Shown: piece after piece, positions 10,602 to 21,700 of the stretch
Layout of the letters: the number at the start of each line of letters is the position of its first letter
How positions within the stretch are numbered: the first letter of the stretch is position 1
Assembly: GCA_022361035.1 (NCBI GenBank)
Contig: JAKSBP010000411.1
Span: 1-63,084 of the forward strand
DNA from: Clostridia bacterium
GTDB taxonomy: Bacteria; Bacillota; Clostridia; Peptostreptococcales; Caminicellaceae
Reading direction: 5' to 3'
Length of the DNA: 63,084 nucleotides
Translations under genes and position numbers: made by a program
The notes under the pieces: generated by a model
Database searches by the model: none
What the model saw: the letters and a program-made list of their open reading frames with translations, nothing else
Told to the model about the DNA's origin: nothing

Positions 10602-10614
10602 TAATCTTCCCCCC

Positions 10615-12258
10615 TTATTTTACAATAATGATTCTGGCTTTGCTGCTGTTTCTCAATAAATACAGCCTATCTTGTGGCTTTAATTCTTCCGGTGAAATCA
10701 TCCTGTTGTCCTTTATTATCATAGCCTCATCTAAAAGAAGTCTAAGGGTCGATCTTCTTGCCATCCATTGATTCTTACTAGGACTCCAATCCTTTGCATC
10801 CCTCAGATAGGCCCTCCATCCAACCGATGAAGTTTCTACTAATCTTTCCACTGTTCCATTTGTTACTCTTTGGCTATTTAATGAATCCAGTCTTTTCTTT
10901 ACTAAGATAGCAGATATCCTGTCACCATCAGTATATACATATCCATGCCAATCCCTACCATTGCTATTCCTATCATCTACTGAGTAATCCTTCATAAAAA
11001 ATTCTTCTGCCCTTACCATTTCATCCTCTTCAAGGTCATATATGAAAGTATCGTCGTCATAGAACAGTTCTTTCTCATCACGGAAGGATTCCCATTCATT
11101 TTTTTCAAGTAGGAAGAAATCGTCAAGTATAACCTTATTCTTCGTTATCTCCTCCAATTCTCCTGCATAGATATATGACTGTCCAATGTTTGAGTTATTT
11201 ACATCTTCGTTATATACATAAATAACATCCGTTATTCTTTCATTATTTCTTCCGTCGGTTATAACCAAAGCATCACTATATGGATTTAATGAATATTTAT
11301 CAACCATTCTTCCATTTTTTATTATTATAGTACCATCATTAAACTTCAGATTTACTTTATTCGATAGCTCAAAGTCCTCCGTGTACCAATTTATACTTTT
11401 TATTTTATCGGAATAAGATCTTTCATAAAGGTTTTGAATAACCATTCTCTCTATTTTATCCTGTCCAAAAAAATCCTTGACCGCTATGTATACCCTCTTA
11501 CCGTTGTAATATTTAAGCTTTGTAGGAGGAATCTTTGTTCCACCCGTATATATAGGAGCATCGGATGAATAGAGGATAGTTATGGAATTGCCTACAAATC
11601 TCCATCTCCCGTTTTTGAAAACCTCCAAATCCTCAAAGGTAATACTGTTTTCATAAAAATCTGAAAAACTAATATCTCCCCTGTAAAGCTCCTTGATTTT
11701 TATTGATGTATCCTCTTCTATCTCTACTCTGCCAATTATGTTCGAATCAAATTCATCGAAATAAAGCTTGACCCTATCTCCTTCATAAAGTGTATCTAAT
11801 GTGGCAGCCCTATTATCCTTTATTACTATGGTTCCTGGAAAGGTATAATAGGTTTCTTCCTCATTCCAAGGAAGCTCGACTACTAATTGATTCCTATCAA
11901 TCCTCTTTACTATTCCACTTCTGTATTTCCCACCCTCTTTTATATATCCAAGGTTGGAAGCTGAATAGCCTTCAATATAGGTTAACTTCCATTCACTAAC
12001 CTTTCCATAGACCTCTATTCCTGGTCTAAAATCTGAAAGCTGTGCGTCCCTGTTATCAATCTTTATTATGGCATCTTCAGCTAAAGCCATCTTATATATG
12101 CTTCCACCGTATTCTTCTATCTCTAGTTCTTCTCCATCAATACCAGTTAAAAAGCCTTCTATTGTCCTGTTGCCATAGGTACTCAAGGCATAGCTAAAGG
12201 AAGATAGATTGATAAGAAGAATACATAGGGCAATAAATATTAAAGGTTTTTTCTTCAT
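10615..12258 (-). CDS. Exported beta-rich protein of unknown function
   Basis: 547 residues. Signal peptide 1-25 (hydrophobic LIFIALCILLINL, cleavage near SYA-L). The mature part is built of repeated short beta units of the kind GxxxxIDGEELEIEE ... AIIKIDNR, with recurring IKDNR motifs at about residues 67, 146 and 525. These look like repeated small beta-barrel modules. No catalytic motif, SLH domain or TM anchor. It lies between the giant IPT/TIG protein and the SLH protein in the same operon, so it is presumably part of the same cell-surface structure. Function not recognised. Confidence 0.75.
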   Translation of the reverse strand: MKKKPLIFIALCILLINLSSFSYALSTYGNRTIEGFLTGIDGEELEIEEYGGSIYKMALAEDAIIKIDNRDAQLSDFRPGIEVYGKVSEWKLTYIEGYSASNLGYIKEGGKYRSGIVKRIDRNQLVVELPWNEEETYYTFPGTIVIKDNRAATLDTLYEGDRVKLYFDEFDSNIIGRVEIEEDTSIKIKELYRGDISFSDFYENSITFEDLEVFKNGRWRFVGNSITILYSSDAPIYTGGTKIPPTKLKYYNGKRVYIAVKDFFGQDKIERMVIQNLYERSYSDKIKSINWYTEDFELSNKVNLKFNDGTIIIKNGRMVDKYSLNPYSDALVITDGRNNERITDVIYVYNEDVNNSNIGQSYIYAGELEEITKNKVILDDFFLLEKNEWESFRDEKELFYDDDTFIYDLEEDEMVRAEEFFMKDYSVDDRNSNGRDWHGYVYTDGDRISAILVKKRLDSLNSQRVTNGTVERLVETSSVGWRAYLRDAKDWSPSKNQWMARRSTLRLLLDEAMIIKDNRMISPEELKPQDRLYLLRNSSKARIIIVK

Positions 12259-12315
12259 AGATTATCATCGCTCCCTCTTTAGAGTCACAAATCCCCATAC
12301 ATGTTTGTTGGTTAG

Positions 12316-12372
12316 GTTCAAGCTTGAACTAGGTAGGGAATAATTCAAAAGGGTTACAATCATTCCCTACCT
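12316..12372. repeat. Palindrome plus inverted repeat in the operon's longest gap
   Basis: A perfect 14-bp palindrome GTTCAAGCTTGAAC (12316-12329) is followed directly by an 11-bp inverted repeat (AGGTAGGGAAT 12331-12341 with 12362-12372). Both lie in the 206-bp gap between the giant IPT/TIG gene and the downstream secreted-protein gene. No T run follows on the minus strand, so an RNA processing or stabilising element is more likely than a full terminator. Confidence 0.6.
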
Positions 12373-12464
12373 AATCCCTTATAAAAAGATACTACTATAC
12401 TGCTTTAAAATCTAAGGGCTGAACCATAACTTCTCCAATTGACATAAATAAATATCTGCTAGAA

Positions 12465-15400
12465 TTATTCTCTTTTCCCCACTACTGAATATTTACCTAA
12501 TCTGTCTGATAAAGTTCTAACATTGATTACATATTCATGGTTCATGGAAGAAATCGAGGTCCATGAGCCTTCATATTCATCGTATCTGCACAGCTCTACT
12601 CTTCTATACCTTCTCATTTTAGCTTTTTGTGAATCAAAGTCAAGCACTATTTCAAAGGACCCTTTTAGATACTCAATATTTTCATACTCTTTACCGTCAA
12701 ATAAGTATCCCTCTAGGATTAATGGCTTAGACAAAGACCCCTGGGGAGACTTCATCTTAACGCCCTTTGAGTCTTGGGAGTTAAGACCAATTCTAAGCTT
12801 TACTCCCAGGCTTTTATCTTCTCTGTTTTCCCTTATAGTCGAGTTATAGAAAATCTTAGGATTAAGCTTTAATCTGAATCCTCCTCCAGTTATGGATATA
12901 TCCCTTGCATCATAACTAGCTATAACAGAGCTAGGCATACTTACTATTACCTCTTTTACCCCTGCAAATTTAGTTTTAGTTAAATCCAATTGTATATCCT
13001 CATCATCGTAGTCAGAGGTTCCAAGGGTCAACTCAACCTTGTCTCCTATTCGCTCTGTACTTGTCTCCTCAGCTATTTCACCATCTTCATCTTCAATCTC
13101 CTCAACGTCTCTTCCCGTTTCAACAGTGTTACTTTCCCCATACTTTAAGGATTCCCCATATTCTCCTACGGATTTTACTAGGAATCTATATTCCGTTCTT
13201 GTCTCTAGGCCTTCTTCATATACGATAGAGGTTGAATCAGTAGAACCTATATACTCTGCTCCTCCATCGTCTATAATAACGTATACTTCATAGTCAAAGG
13301 CATCTTCCACCAAATCCCAATCTACCTTTATATATTTATCATACATAAGAGTAGCGACAACATTTCTTGGAGGAGATATATCGGGCAATCCATATTCAAG
13401 GCCCTTATATATATTACTTCCTCCATCATCTGGATTTATAAGGATTAAGCTTAGGCTCCCCAGTGTACCCTTGGGAGTAATAACATCTAAGGTTTCACTA
13501 TCTTTATATTCTACCTTTGATGCTCCAATACCTTCTTCTAATACATAAATTTGTTCTCCAATGTATACCAACTTACCCGTGTCCGATTCTTCATCCTCGA
13601 TTTCCTTTAATACAGGATTAAATATTACCCTTGCACCACTGCTAAAGCCTGAACCCTTTATTCTTATTTTCTCTCCACCCTCTACTGAAATAGTATATAT
13701 TTTCTTATTATCTACACTATCCACTACCGAGGTTATTTTAGGAGAACTTATGTAGGTGAAGGTTCCTACAGGTGATGACAGCTCTCCATCGGGATTTTCA
13801 ACCTTTACTTCTACTGTACCGGGGGCATGGGGCGGTGTATAAACTTCAATAGTCTTATAATCTATTACCGTTACATCCTTTGAGGGAACCTGGATGCTTC
13901 CAAAATATACAGTAATCTTATTGTTGTTCATTATGTCTCTGAAATCTTCCCCTTTAATTGTTACCTTTGTTCCTCCAGTGCTAGGGCCCTTTCCAGGAGT
14001 TATTTTACTTATACTTGGAAATGTCTCTCCCTTAATAAATTGAATATATATAGGCATAGGTTGAGATTCATCGGAGGAAGCAATACCACCGTCCTGATTT
14101 TTAACCACAACTCGATGAAGAACCCCTACAATATCTTCGGAAACAGCAGGCATGGTAAAGGTAAGCCTATTGGGCAGTTGATAGGCAATGTCTGCCTCAT
14201 TGATTGTAAGTATATCAGAAATTTGAATTATTGCACCTTCCCTAAAATCTTCTCCATATATACTTACTATGTTCCCACCTTTATAGGTTATCTCTACAAC
14301 CCTTGCTCCATCCTTTTCTACTGGCTCCCTTCCCTCCTTGGTTATGTTAGTAATTTTAGGAGAACTATCGGGATTTTTGTAAGTAAAGATTGTCTGCGCT
14401 TTTCCACCGTCGGGATTAATGATAGTAAGAGGAACTGTCCCTATGGTATAGTAGCTTGGGGTGTTAACTATAAGATGATTGGTACCAATATATTCAACCT
14501 CAGGAGAATATCCCCTTTCTACATATAACCTGTTATCATCCACCCATACACGTATTAGTTCATATCCATCGTAGGAACTACCCTGGGGGTCCTTAAGCAT
14601 ATTTACAGGTATGTATCTTTCTGTGTCATTATAACCCTCTATTCCTCCAGGAATTTGATATATGACACCATCTATTTCTATAAATGGTCTTAATACATCA
14701 TTTACACCATCGTATTCAATTTTAAAGTTTCCTTCAAGGTTAACGGTTGTTCTTCCATTATTTATCAAACCTGAGTTTTCCTCAGTTCTAGGTATATGCC
14801 TATTGGTTATTTTTCCAAAGTTAACAAGCACCGTAGATTTATTTTCCTCTATTACATTACCATTTGAATCATAGTTGTATACTTTAATATAACTCCTCTG
14901 GAAGTTTGATCCCTTTATTTCTACCTTATCTCTACCCTGTTTTCTTCCTTCATTTGGTATTACTGAAGTAATAGTAGGGTCAGAGCTATTGTATGTAAAA
15001 TTAACTTTATTTGAAAGACCGGAATCATTATTTATCACATATACCTCCACTGCTCCAGCTTGGGCAGGTGGAAGGATTACCTTGAGGTACCCTGTAGAAA
15101 ACTCCACAATTTTAGCTCGTTTATCCCCAAAATATACCTTGGGCAGTATGGGGGATGAAAAATATTTATCGTATATTTCATGCTCTAAATCTACAGGCTG
15201 CGACCAGTCATCGATAGTTCCAATTTGGTCTTCATTATTCCATTTACCATCATTATTAATATCTTCATAGACCTCGTCGATATCCCAAGCTTGGTCCCTA
15301 TCTTTATCATCAAAGGGTTCAAAGAATCTGAAATCAAAGCCTGTTATTTCAACTATATTTCCACCGGCTGCATTTCCACTTCCCGGCACTATTTTAGTAA

Positions 15401-18400
15401 TTTCGGGATTACTTGTGGGGATAACATAGGTAAAGCCATTTTCCTTACTGTCACTTCCTCCATCTGGGTTTAAAACTACTACAGGAACCGTTATTCTATC
15501 CGTATCTAAATCTGCACCTATATCTCCCTGATAAGGGGGAACCTTAACTGTTATCTGGGTTCCATCCGTATTTATCACTACGTCATCTTCAGCTATTTCA
15601 ACTCCATTTATATTGACCTTAGTTTTTGAGATTCCATTATCCATGAACTCATTACCAAAAATAGATATTGTATAGCCGCCCATATTTGAACCCTGGTTAG
15701 GCTCTATTTTATCGATTCTAGGATTTGATTGAGGCTGCCTAAAGTAGTAAAAACCTGCTTCATCCTTTTTAGTATCCCTTTTAGTATCTGGATTTACTAC
15801 GGAAAGGTCGTAATATCCATCGGTCTGCAGGATGGGTACAGTGAAGTATATTTTGTTTTTACCTATAACCTTTACCCTATCTCCTGTAATTATATTGTCC
15901 TCTATCTTAAATGGAGTTTTAATTCTAAGATTCTTAGTTGTCACACCATCGGTGAGCTCAATATAATCTCCTGTTCCATCGTTTTTAACGGAAAGGGTAA
16001 AGATTCCTCCACCTTCCCTTTCAGCCCTTAGGTCTGAACCATCTACTTTTATGTCATACCTCTCGTCAACTCCATTTGTAATATAGGGATCTCCCTTTGA
16101 TTCAACATCGATTATATAGAAAACATCTTCGGTTTCGTCATGGAGTACTATACTATGATAATATTCCTCAAGTTTTAATTTTCCTTCCGATATCCTCAGT
16201 ACCTTCCCAACTTTATCAAAGTCAGTTTCATCTGGAGCAGTATAATTCTCAAGGATAATCTTTTTAGTCGTAGTATCCATGTTATAGGTATTGATATCCA
16301 TTCCTTCTAGAAAAATTCTAGCTCCTACGAACTTCAAGATATTATTTTCATCGGCTGTAGGGTCAGGTTTTAAGAAATTATCTCCATCTACAACTACCAA
16401 AATCCCTGTATTACCCCGCTTTGGTGAAAAATCATTTATTTGGGGATTTGTATAGGTTTTTACGTATATAAAGGGGTAAATATCCATTCCACCCTCTTCA
16501 TTCATAACTAAAATCTGGGTTTCTCCTTCTCTACCCGGTGGAGATATGAAGGTTATCTCCTTTCCATCCTGGGTACGTTCGATATTCTGGACCTCACTTC
16601 CATCTATAAAGACCATTACTCCATCTTGAAAGTTGCTCCCAGTTATTTTGACTTCTTCTCCACCCTCCACTGTTACTATGTTGGGATTTACTTCGTTAAT
16701 TACTGGAATCTTGTTACCATCGGGTACTACGAATTCTACAGCATTATTCAACACATAGCTCAAACCCATATTTCCAGAGTTTCTAACAGGGTTGGTTATC
16801 TTCACAGAGTTCTTCCCAACATTGGTAATAATAGTGCCACTAGGAATTGTGACTAGTATCTTAGTTCCTATTTCATTTCCCTCTGTACCGTCCAGTTCTT
16901 CCCCTGAATTATTGAATATTCTTACATCTGCATTTGGGTCATAACTTGGAAAACCATCAAAGCTTTTATTTAAAACTACTTCACCAATTTCTATATAGGG
17001 ATACATAACCTTTTCAATTCCATTGCCATCAACGTATTTATGGATTGCAAAATTTTCTCCATAAATACCTATAAGGATATCCTCTTGGGTTTCAAAGTTT
17101 CCACCGCTACCGGCTACCTGTATCTTTTTAGGCAGTATCTCTATGACAGTTGGAGTTAGCTTACTTGGTATATAGGTGTAGCCGTCCTTAAGCTCGGCCC
17201 TTTCCTTAATAACTATATTGCCTCCTCCAGAAATTTGAAAAACTGTTTCAATCTCCGCCACTACATCCTTTACGGGATCATCCTCTGCATCGGTTATCTG
17301 AGGTGTAATAACCTTCAGAGTGTCTAAATCCTTAGTGAAATTAAAGTCATCCAATTCAAATTTCACCTTACCCCCAATTGTAATGCTGATGTTTCTAGTT
17401 ACTTTATCCACGGGCAAGCCATTATACTCACCGGATACATAGTCATAATCTATTGTCAATTTATCCCTGTCTATATCGGTACTAAGATTTGCAGCATCTA
17501 TATCTTCAAGACCTACCGCTACGAATTCAGGGACGTTCAAGGTTCCCAAAAACTCACCAGATATTGTGATTTCCTGACCTGCATCGGGACCAGAGTTTGG
17601 TTGAACACTTATAATGGAAGCCTTGCTGCTTCCGTCGATAACATAGAATTTCTCCTCTGGAGAACTCAAATCACTATTATCTAATCTTACGATATGGGTC
17701 TGATTTACTTCTTCCATAGGGTCCTTGTCATCTGCAACAGCATTAGTAAGAACAACATAATATTCTCCTACGGGAATATCAGGTACTTCCACCGTTAAAA
17801 CGTCTTCATCCGGAGTATCACCAGAATCAGGTAAGAAGGTCTTATTCCTTCCTTTGTTTTCACTTGTATAGGGGTCAGTTCCGTTTATGTCCTTTAGAAA
17901 AAACACATCGTATTCATCTAGAACTTTACCAGTAAAATATACCTTGTCCCCTTTTTCTCCACGGTTTGGGAACATTTTTAAATCATCCACATTCCCAATA
18001 TTTTCAACTAGCCTAAACTGCTCTTGATAGTTATATATGATAGTTATATTTACTAGGTCATCACCAATAGGAAAATCAACGGGTTCATCGACCTTTTCCT
18101 TCTCAAAAACTACATTTTGCAGTCCTAAAGGTCCCGTTAAATTGTTCTCTGCATATTCAGAACTAGTTGCCGTTAACGGATTGTCAAAGTTAGTTTCAAC
18201 TCCAAGGTGCTCATATTTCCCATATATATCTGGGTCCGTGGCAATTTTATCTAAATTTGCCCCTTGAAGGGTTATTGTTCCTCTATCAGTAGTATCCCCC
18301 CTCAAAACCTGCCTTGTAACATTGGATAAGGTGGGCATATCTGCTTCATTTAGAGGAATAGAAATACCCTCTATTATTAAAGAATCTCCAAGTTGATCAT

Positions 18401-18719
18401 CGGTCAATTCATATTGAAGGATACCTGGAGAATTGACTGTCCTATTGGTAAGCTGCTCATATTTAGTACTAGTCATAATACCCACTTCGGCATCTTGAAT
18501 ATTGGTTCCCATAATCAGGATTCTTCTTTCTACTAGATTCCTATTTCTATTATATACTTTAAAAACCGTGACTTCATCTACCTTGAAATTGGTAATATCG
18601 GCAACGCCACCATAGGATAATAGATCCTTCCAGTCTCCCATGCTAAATACTAATAAAAAGGCTATAATGAAACTAAATATCCTGGTTATCAGTCCTTTAC
18701 CTCTTTTTTGTCTTTTCAT
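12465..18719 (-). CDS. Giant exported IPT/TIG-repeat surface protein with FN3 domain
   Basis: 2084 residues. N-terminal signal/anchor (about 11-30). About eleven IPT/TIG (Ig-like, plexin/transcription-factor) repeats, marked by P-x-x-G-x-x-G-G-x-x-x-x-I-x-G-x-x-F signatures such as PNSGPDAGQEITISGEFL, PNQGSNMGGYTISIFGNEF and PGKGPSTGGTKVTIKGEDF. A fibronectin type III domain follows (about 1800-1890, PPRNVVATLMYDKYIKVDWD). The C-terminal ~45 residues (YDEYEGSW ... LGKYSVVGKRE) resemble the C-terminus of the 18757-22797 protein. No SLH or sortase motif, so it must be held by partners, plausibly the SLH protein encoded downstream. Such elongated beta-repeat proteins typically form adhesins or cell-surface fibres. 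Confidence 0.85.
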   Translation of the reverse strand: MKRQKRGKGLITRIFSFIIAFLLVFSMGDWKDLLSYGGVADITNFKVDEVTVFKVYNRNRNLVERRILIMGTNIQDAEVGIMTSTKYEQLTNRTVNSPGILQYELTDDQLGDSLIIEGISIPLNEADMPTLSNVTRQVLRGDTTDRGTITLQGANLDKIATDPDIYGKYEHLGVETNFDNPLTATSSEYAENNLTGPLGLQNVVFEKEKVDEPVDFPIGDDLVNITIIYNYQEQFRLVENIGNVDDLKMFPNRGEKGDKVYFTGKVLDEYDVFFLKDINGTDPYTSENKGRNKTFLPDSGDTPDEDVLTVEVPDIPVGEYYVVLTNAVADDKDPMEEVNQTHIVRLDNSDLSSPEEKFYVIDGSSKASIISVQPNSGPDAGQEITISGEFLGTLNVPEFVAVGLEDIDAANLSTDIDRDKLTIDYDYVSGEYNGLPVDKVTRNISITIGGKVKFELDDFNFTKDLDTLKVITPQITDAEDDPVKDVVAEIETVFQISGGGNIVIKERAELKDGYTYIPSKLTPTVIEILPKKIQVAGSGGNFETQEDILIGIYGENFAIHKYVDGNGIEKVMYPYIEIGEVVLNKSFDGFPSYDPNADVRIFNNSGEELDGTEGNEIGTKILVTIPSGTIITNVGKNSVKITNPVRNSGNMGLSYVLNNAVEFVVPDGNKIPVINEVNPNIVTVEGGEEVKITGSNFQDGVMVFIDGSEVQNIERTQDGKEITFISPPGREGETQILVMNEEGGMDIYPFIYVKTYTNPQINDFSPKRGNTGILVVVDGDNFLKPDPTADENNILKFVGARIFLEGMDINTYNMDTTTKKIILENYTAPDETDFDKVGKVLRISEGKLKLEEYYHSIVLHDETEDVFYIIDVESKGDPYITNGVDERYDIKVDGSDLRAEREGGGIFTLSVKNDGTGDYIELTDGVTTKNLRIKTPFKIEDNIITGDRVKVIGKNKIYFTVPILQTDGYYDLSVVNPDTKRDTKKDEAGFYYFRQPQSNPRIDKIEPNQGSNMGGYTISIFGNEFMDNGISKTKVNINGVEIAEDDVVINTDGTQITVKVPPYQGDIGADLDTDRITVPVVVLNPDGGSDSKENGFTYVIPTSNPEITKIVPGSGNAAGGNIVEITGFDFRFFEPFDDKDRDQAWDIDEVYEDINNDGKWNNEDQIGTIDDWSQPVDLEHEIYDKYFSSPILPKVYFGDKRAKIVEFSTGYLKVILPPAQAGAVEVYVINNDSGLSNKVNFTYNSSDPTITSVIPNEGRKQGRDKVEIKGSNFQRSYIKVYNYDSNGNVIEENKSTVLVNFGKITNRHIPRTEENSGLINNGRTTVNLEGNFKIEYDGVNDVLRPFIEIDGVIYQIPGGIEGYNDTERYIPVNMLKDPQGSSYDGYELIRVWVDDNRLYVERGYSPEVEYIGTNHLIVNTPSYYTIGTVPLTIINPDGGKAQTIFTYKNPDSSPKITNITKEGREPVEKDGARVVEITYKGGNIVSIYGEDFREGAIIQISDILTINEADIAYQLPNRLTFTMPAVSEDIVGVLHRVVVKNQDGGIASSDESQPMPIYIQFIKGETFPSISKITPGKGPSTGGTKVTIKGEDFRDIMNNNKITVYFGSIQVPSKDVTVIDYKTIEVYTPPHAPGTVEVKVENPDGELSSPVGTFTYISSPKITSVVDSVDNKKIYTISVEGGEKIRIKGSGFSSGARVIFNPVLKEIEDEESDTGKLVYIGEQIYVLEEGIGASKVEYKDSETLDVITPKGTLGSLSLILINPDDGGSNIYKGLEYGLPDISPPRNVVATLMYDKYIKVDWDLVEDAFDYEVYVIIDDGGAEYIGSTDSTSIVYEEGLETRTEYRFLVKSVGEYGESLKYGESNTVETGRDVEEIEDEDGEIAEETSTERIGDKVELTLGTSDYDDEDIQLDLTKTKFAGVKEVIVSMPSSVIASYDARDISITGGGFRLKLNPKIFYNSTIRENREDKSLGVKLRIGLNSQDSKGVKMKSPQGSLSKPLILEGYLFDGKEYENIEYLKGSFEIVLDFDSQKAKMRRYRRVELCRYDEYEGSWTSISSMNHEYVINVRTLSDRLGKYSVVGKRE

Positions 18720-18756
18720 TATATTTTCACCACCTTATCAAATTAAGTAGGAGATA

Positions 18757-21700
18757 CTAATCCTCAACTACAACGAATATACCAGGTCCTTTACTCTCTA
18801 TGGTCACTTCCCTATCTACTAAATCCACAGATACTTTTACCATATAGAAGTTTCTTGTATACTCATCATACTTTAATACCTTAAGTCTCTTACCATTAGC
18901 TTTATTAAACGGCATATTAAGAACCACTCTATCTAGGGTGGAGTTTTCAGCCTTTACCCTTATAAATTCTGATTTTATAGCCTTATGCCCTAGCTTTTTC
19001 CTCAAGGCTTGTTTTAAAACCTGATCTGCCCTTCCAAGGATTAAAGTTATTTCATCATCATCGGCATCGGAATCCAGCCTTACATTATAGAGGTCTATAT
19101 CGGCCCATCTAGACTTCGTCTTTAAAACACCTATTTTTTCATCCTCATCTCCCTCTATAACTATCCTTCTCACTAAAACATCACTACCCATGAGTTCATC
19201 GAGGTCAACTTCAACATACCTATCGTCGGCATACTTTGAGTCCAATATGATTGTATTTTCACTGACCTTTATATCTGCCCTTACTTCTCCCAGTTCAGTT
19301 TCCTTAAGGCGATACTCTTCAATAGGTATTCTTTCTCCTTCCCTTACCACACTAAATACACCATACAATTCCCTAACATGATTTTCATCATTTTCAATAT
19401 ACATGTTGTATATACCCGGCTCTAACCTGTCATTCCCTTGAGGAAGATATACTTCTAAATAGGTATTGCCATCTTCATCTTCTTCTATTTCAACATCTTC
19501 AGCCCTTATATCATTAAAATACACCTCGAGGGTATGATAGAAAAATTCCCCTGAAATTATTAGAGGTTCATCTTCATCATAGTCTTCTACTACACTCCCC
19601 ACAAGAATATCGGTAATAACAGGGTCTGCCATAGTTGTAAAGCTCCATGTAATTCCTTCATTCCCCACACTGCTGCCAGAATAAACTACAACATCGGATG
19701 CTAGGGTTACATTATAGCTGGTTTGAGAGTTTAATAGCTTTATTGGCAAATAAAGATAGCCTTCTTCCCTAGCTCCATTCTTTTCAAATATATATTCCAT
19801 ATATTTATCTTTTTGACTTTCCGATGTATTTTCATCGGATAACACTCCTATTACACTTCTAATAAAATCGGTGTTGATTAGGGAAACACTACTTCCACTT
19901 GCGGTTACTGAAGATTCTTCCATAAGTCTTGAAAGTCCTATATAAGTCTTAGAGCCGTCTACACCTTCAAGGAATCTTACCTGTAATTCCCCCACCCCAT
20001 CATTATCTGTATCGGGGTCGCTGAAGGTTACTTTTAAGAAATACACGTATTCTCCATCAATTTTCTTTCTATTTATTGAATACTCATCATACCATACATC
20101 TTGATCCGATGGCTCCATATCTATTAAGTTGGGATTGCCCCTTGGAGTTATGATAAGACCTTCCTTTTCAACATAATCGCCACTACTAAAATATATAATA
20201 ATTTTAAGCTTTAAATCCTCATCTATAGCACCAAATTCATCAATGAATTCATCCTTTTTTTCGTCCCTTATTTTTATATTTATAGTGGTTACATCCTTAA
20301 ATTCAACGTCCTCCGATGATATTTCCACTTTATTTAACTCATTAATATCCAGAATTTCTACCTTATCTATCCCTTGCTCAAAGTTATATCCTCTTGCTAT
20401 AATTTCCCAGGAATCCTTAGCAATATCCATAACATTCTTCATACCGTTCTCTAGGTACAGTATATCCATTTCCCCACCTATCTGGCTTTTTACTACAAAG
20501 TCAAATTTTAGCTCAGGTAAAAAGGCGCCTGATCTACTCTGAAATGTATTCTGTGGAATTATCATAAGGTAACGCCGACCATATTTTAATTGTTCTGGAT
20601 AAATATATAACTTTGTATATCTTTCTCCATCCTTTATATAATACTGGGTTACAATTTTATTTACGCTCTTTATCCCAGTTCCAATTTCATCATTATCAGG
20701 ATGGTAATACACATCCTTTAAATGAATACCTTCTAAACCTTTAAACAGATTTTCTTCACTTCTATTGGGTATAATCTCACCCTTTATATCTATGGCTATA
20801 GGCTTTATACCAAACCTTTCAACTATATCACTATCATCATGCATTAAGAACCAACCGTATCTAGGCATTTCAAAATATGGTGAATCCTCTTCAATATCAC
20901 TAAATTTATAATCCTCCACCCTTTCCCAGCTTACACCTGAACTTACGCTTGATTCCTTAGTCCAAAAACTGAATTCAATATCCTTTTTGATGTTATAGCC
21001 ATTTAAATCTTCAATAATGCCCCTATCAACCCTTAGCTTATACTTATTCAGGTTAGTGAGGGAATTCTTAGGAGTTATTTTTAATATCCTATCCTCACCT
21101 TCATATTGAAGAATTTGTACCCTCTTAATAGACAGACTCTTTAGCTTTGTCACATCTTCAAGGTCTTGGAGGTTTGTAATTCCTTCAGGTAACATATACC
21201 GTTCCATGTAGTCATCCCCATCGGTCTCTATGTATTTAGAGCTATATATATGAAGCTCACTATTGTACTCTTCACTATAGACATGCTCTGCAACTGTTGC
21301 CGTCCCTTCATAAAGCTGAAAATATTTGCCGATTACCTCTATATCACTATATGTACCTTTATCTAAATCCCACTCAAAATCCTTATCAAACTTAATGGCT
21401 CTATCAAAGCCTATATAAATACTTTCATGACTGTTTAACTCCGTTGAATCCATTTTTGTTATGTCATCCTCTAGGGAAATGCTTGATGAATAGGATATTA
21501 CCTCTGTAGTGTTCAATTCATCTATGGTAGTAAAGTTAAGGACTATCTCTTCGTTGCCTATACTTTCATCCGTTTGAAGTTTTACAACGCCTTCCTTCAT
21601 CCAAAAATAATAGGGAGTATCTGCCCTTAGTAAACTGCTTATACTACCGGCAGCATTAAGCTCAATAACTAATGTCTTTTTATCCGAATCCAAGTATACC

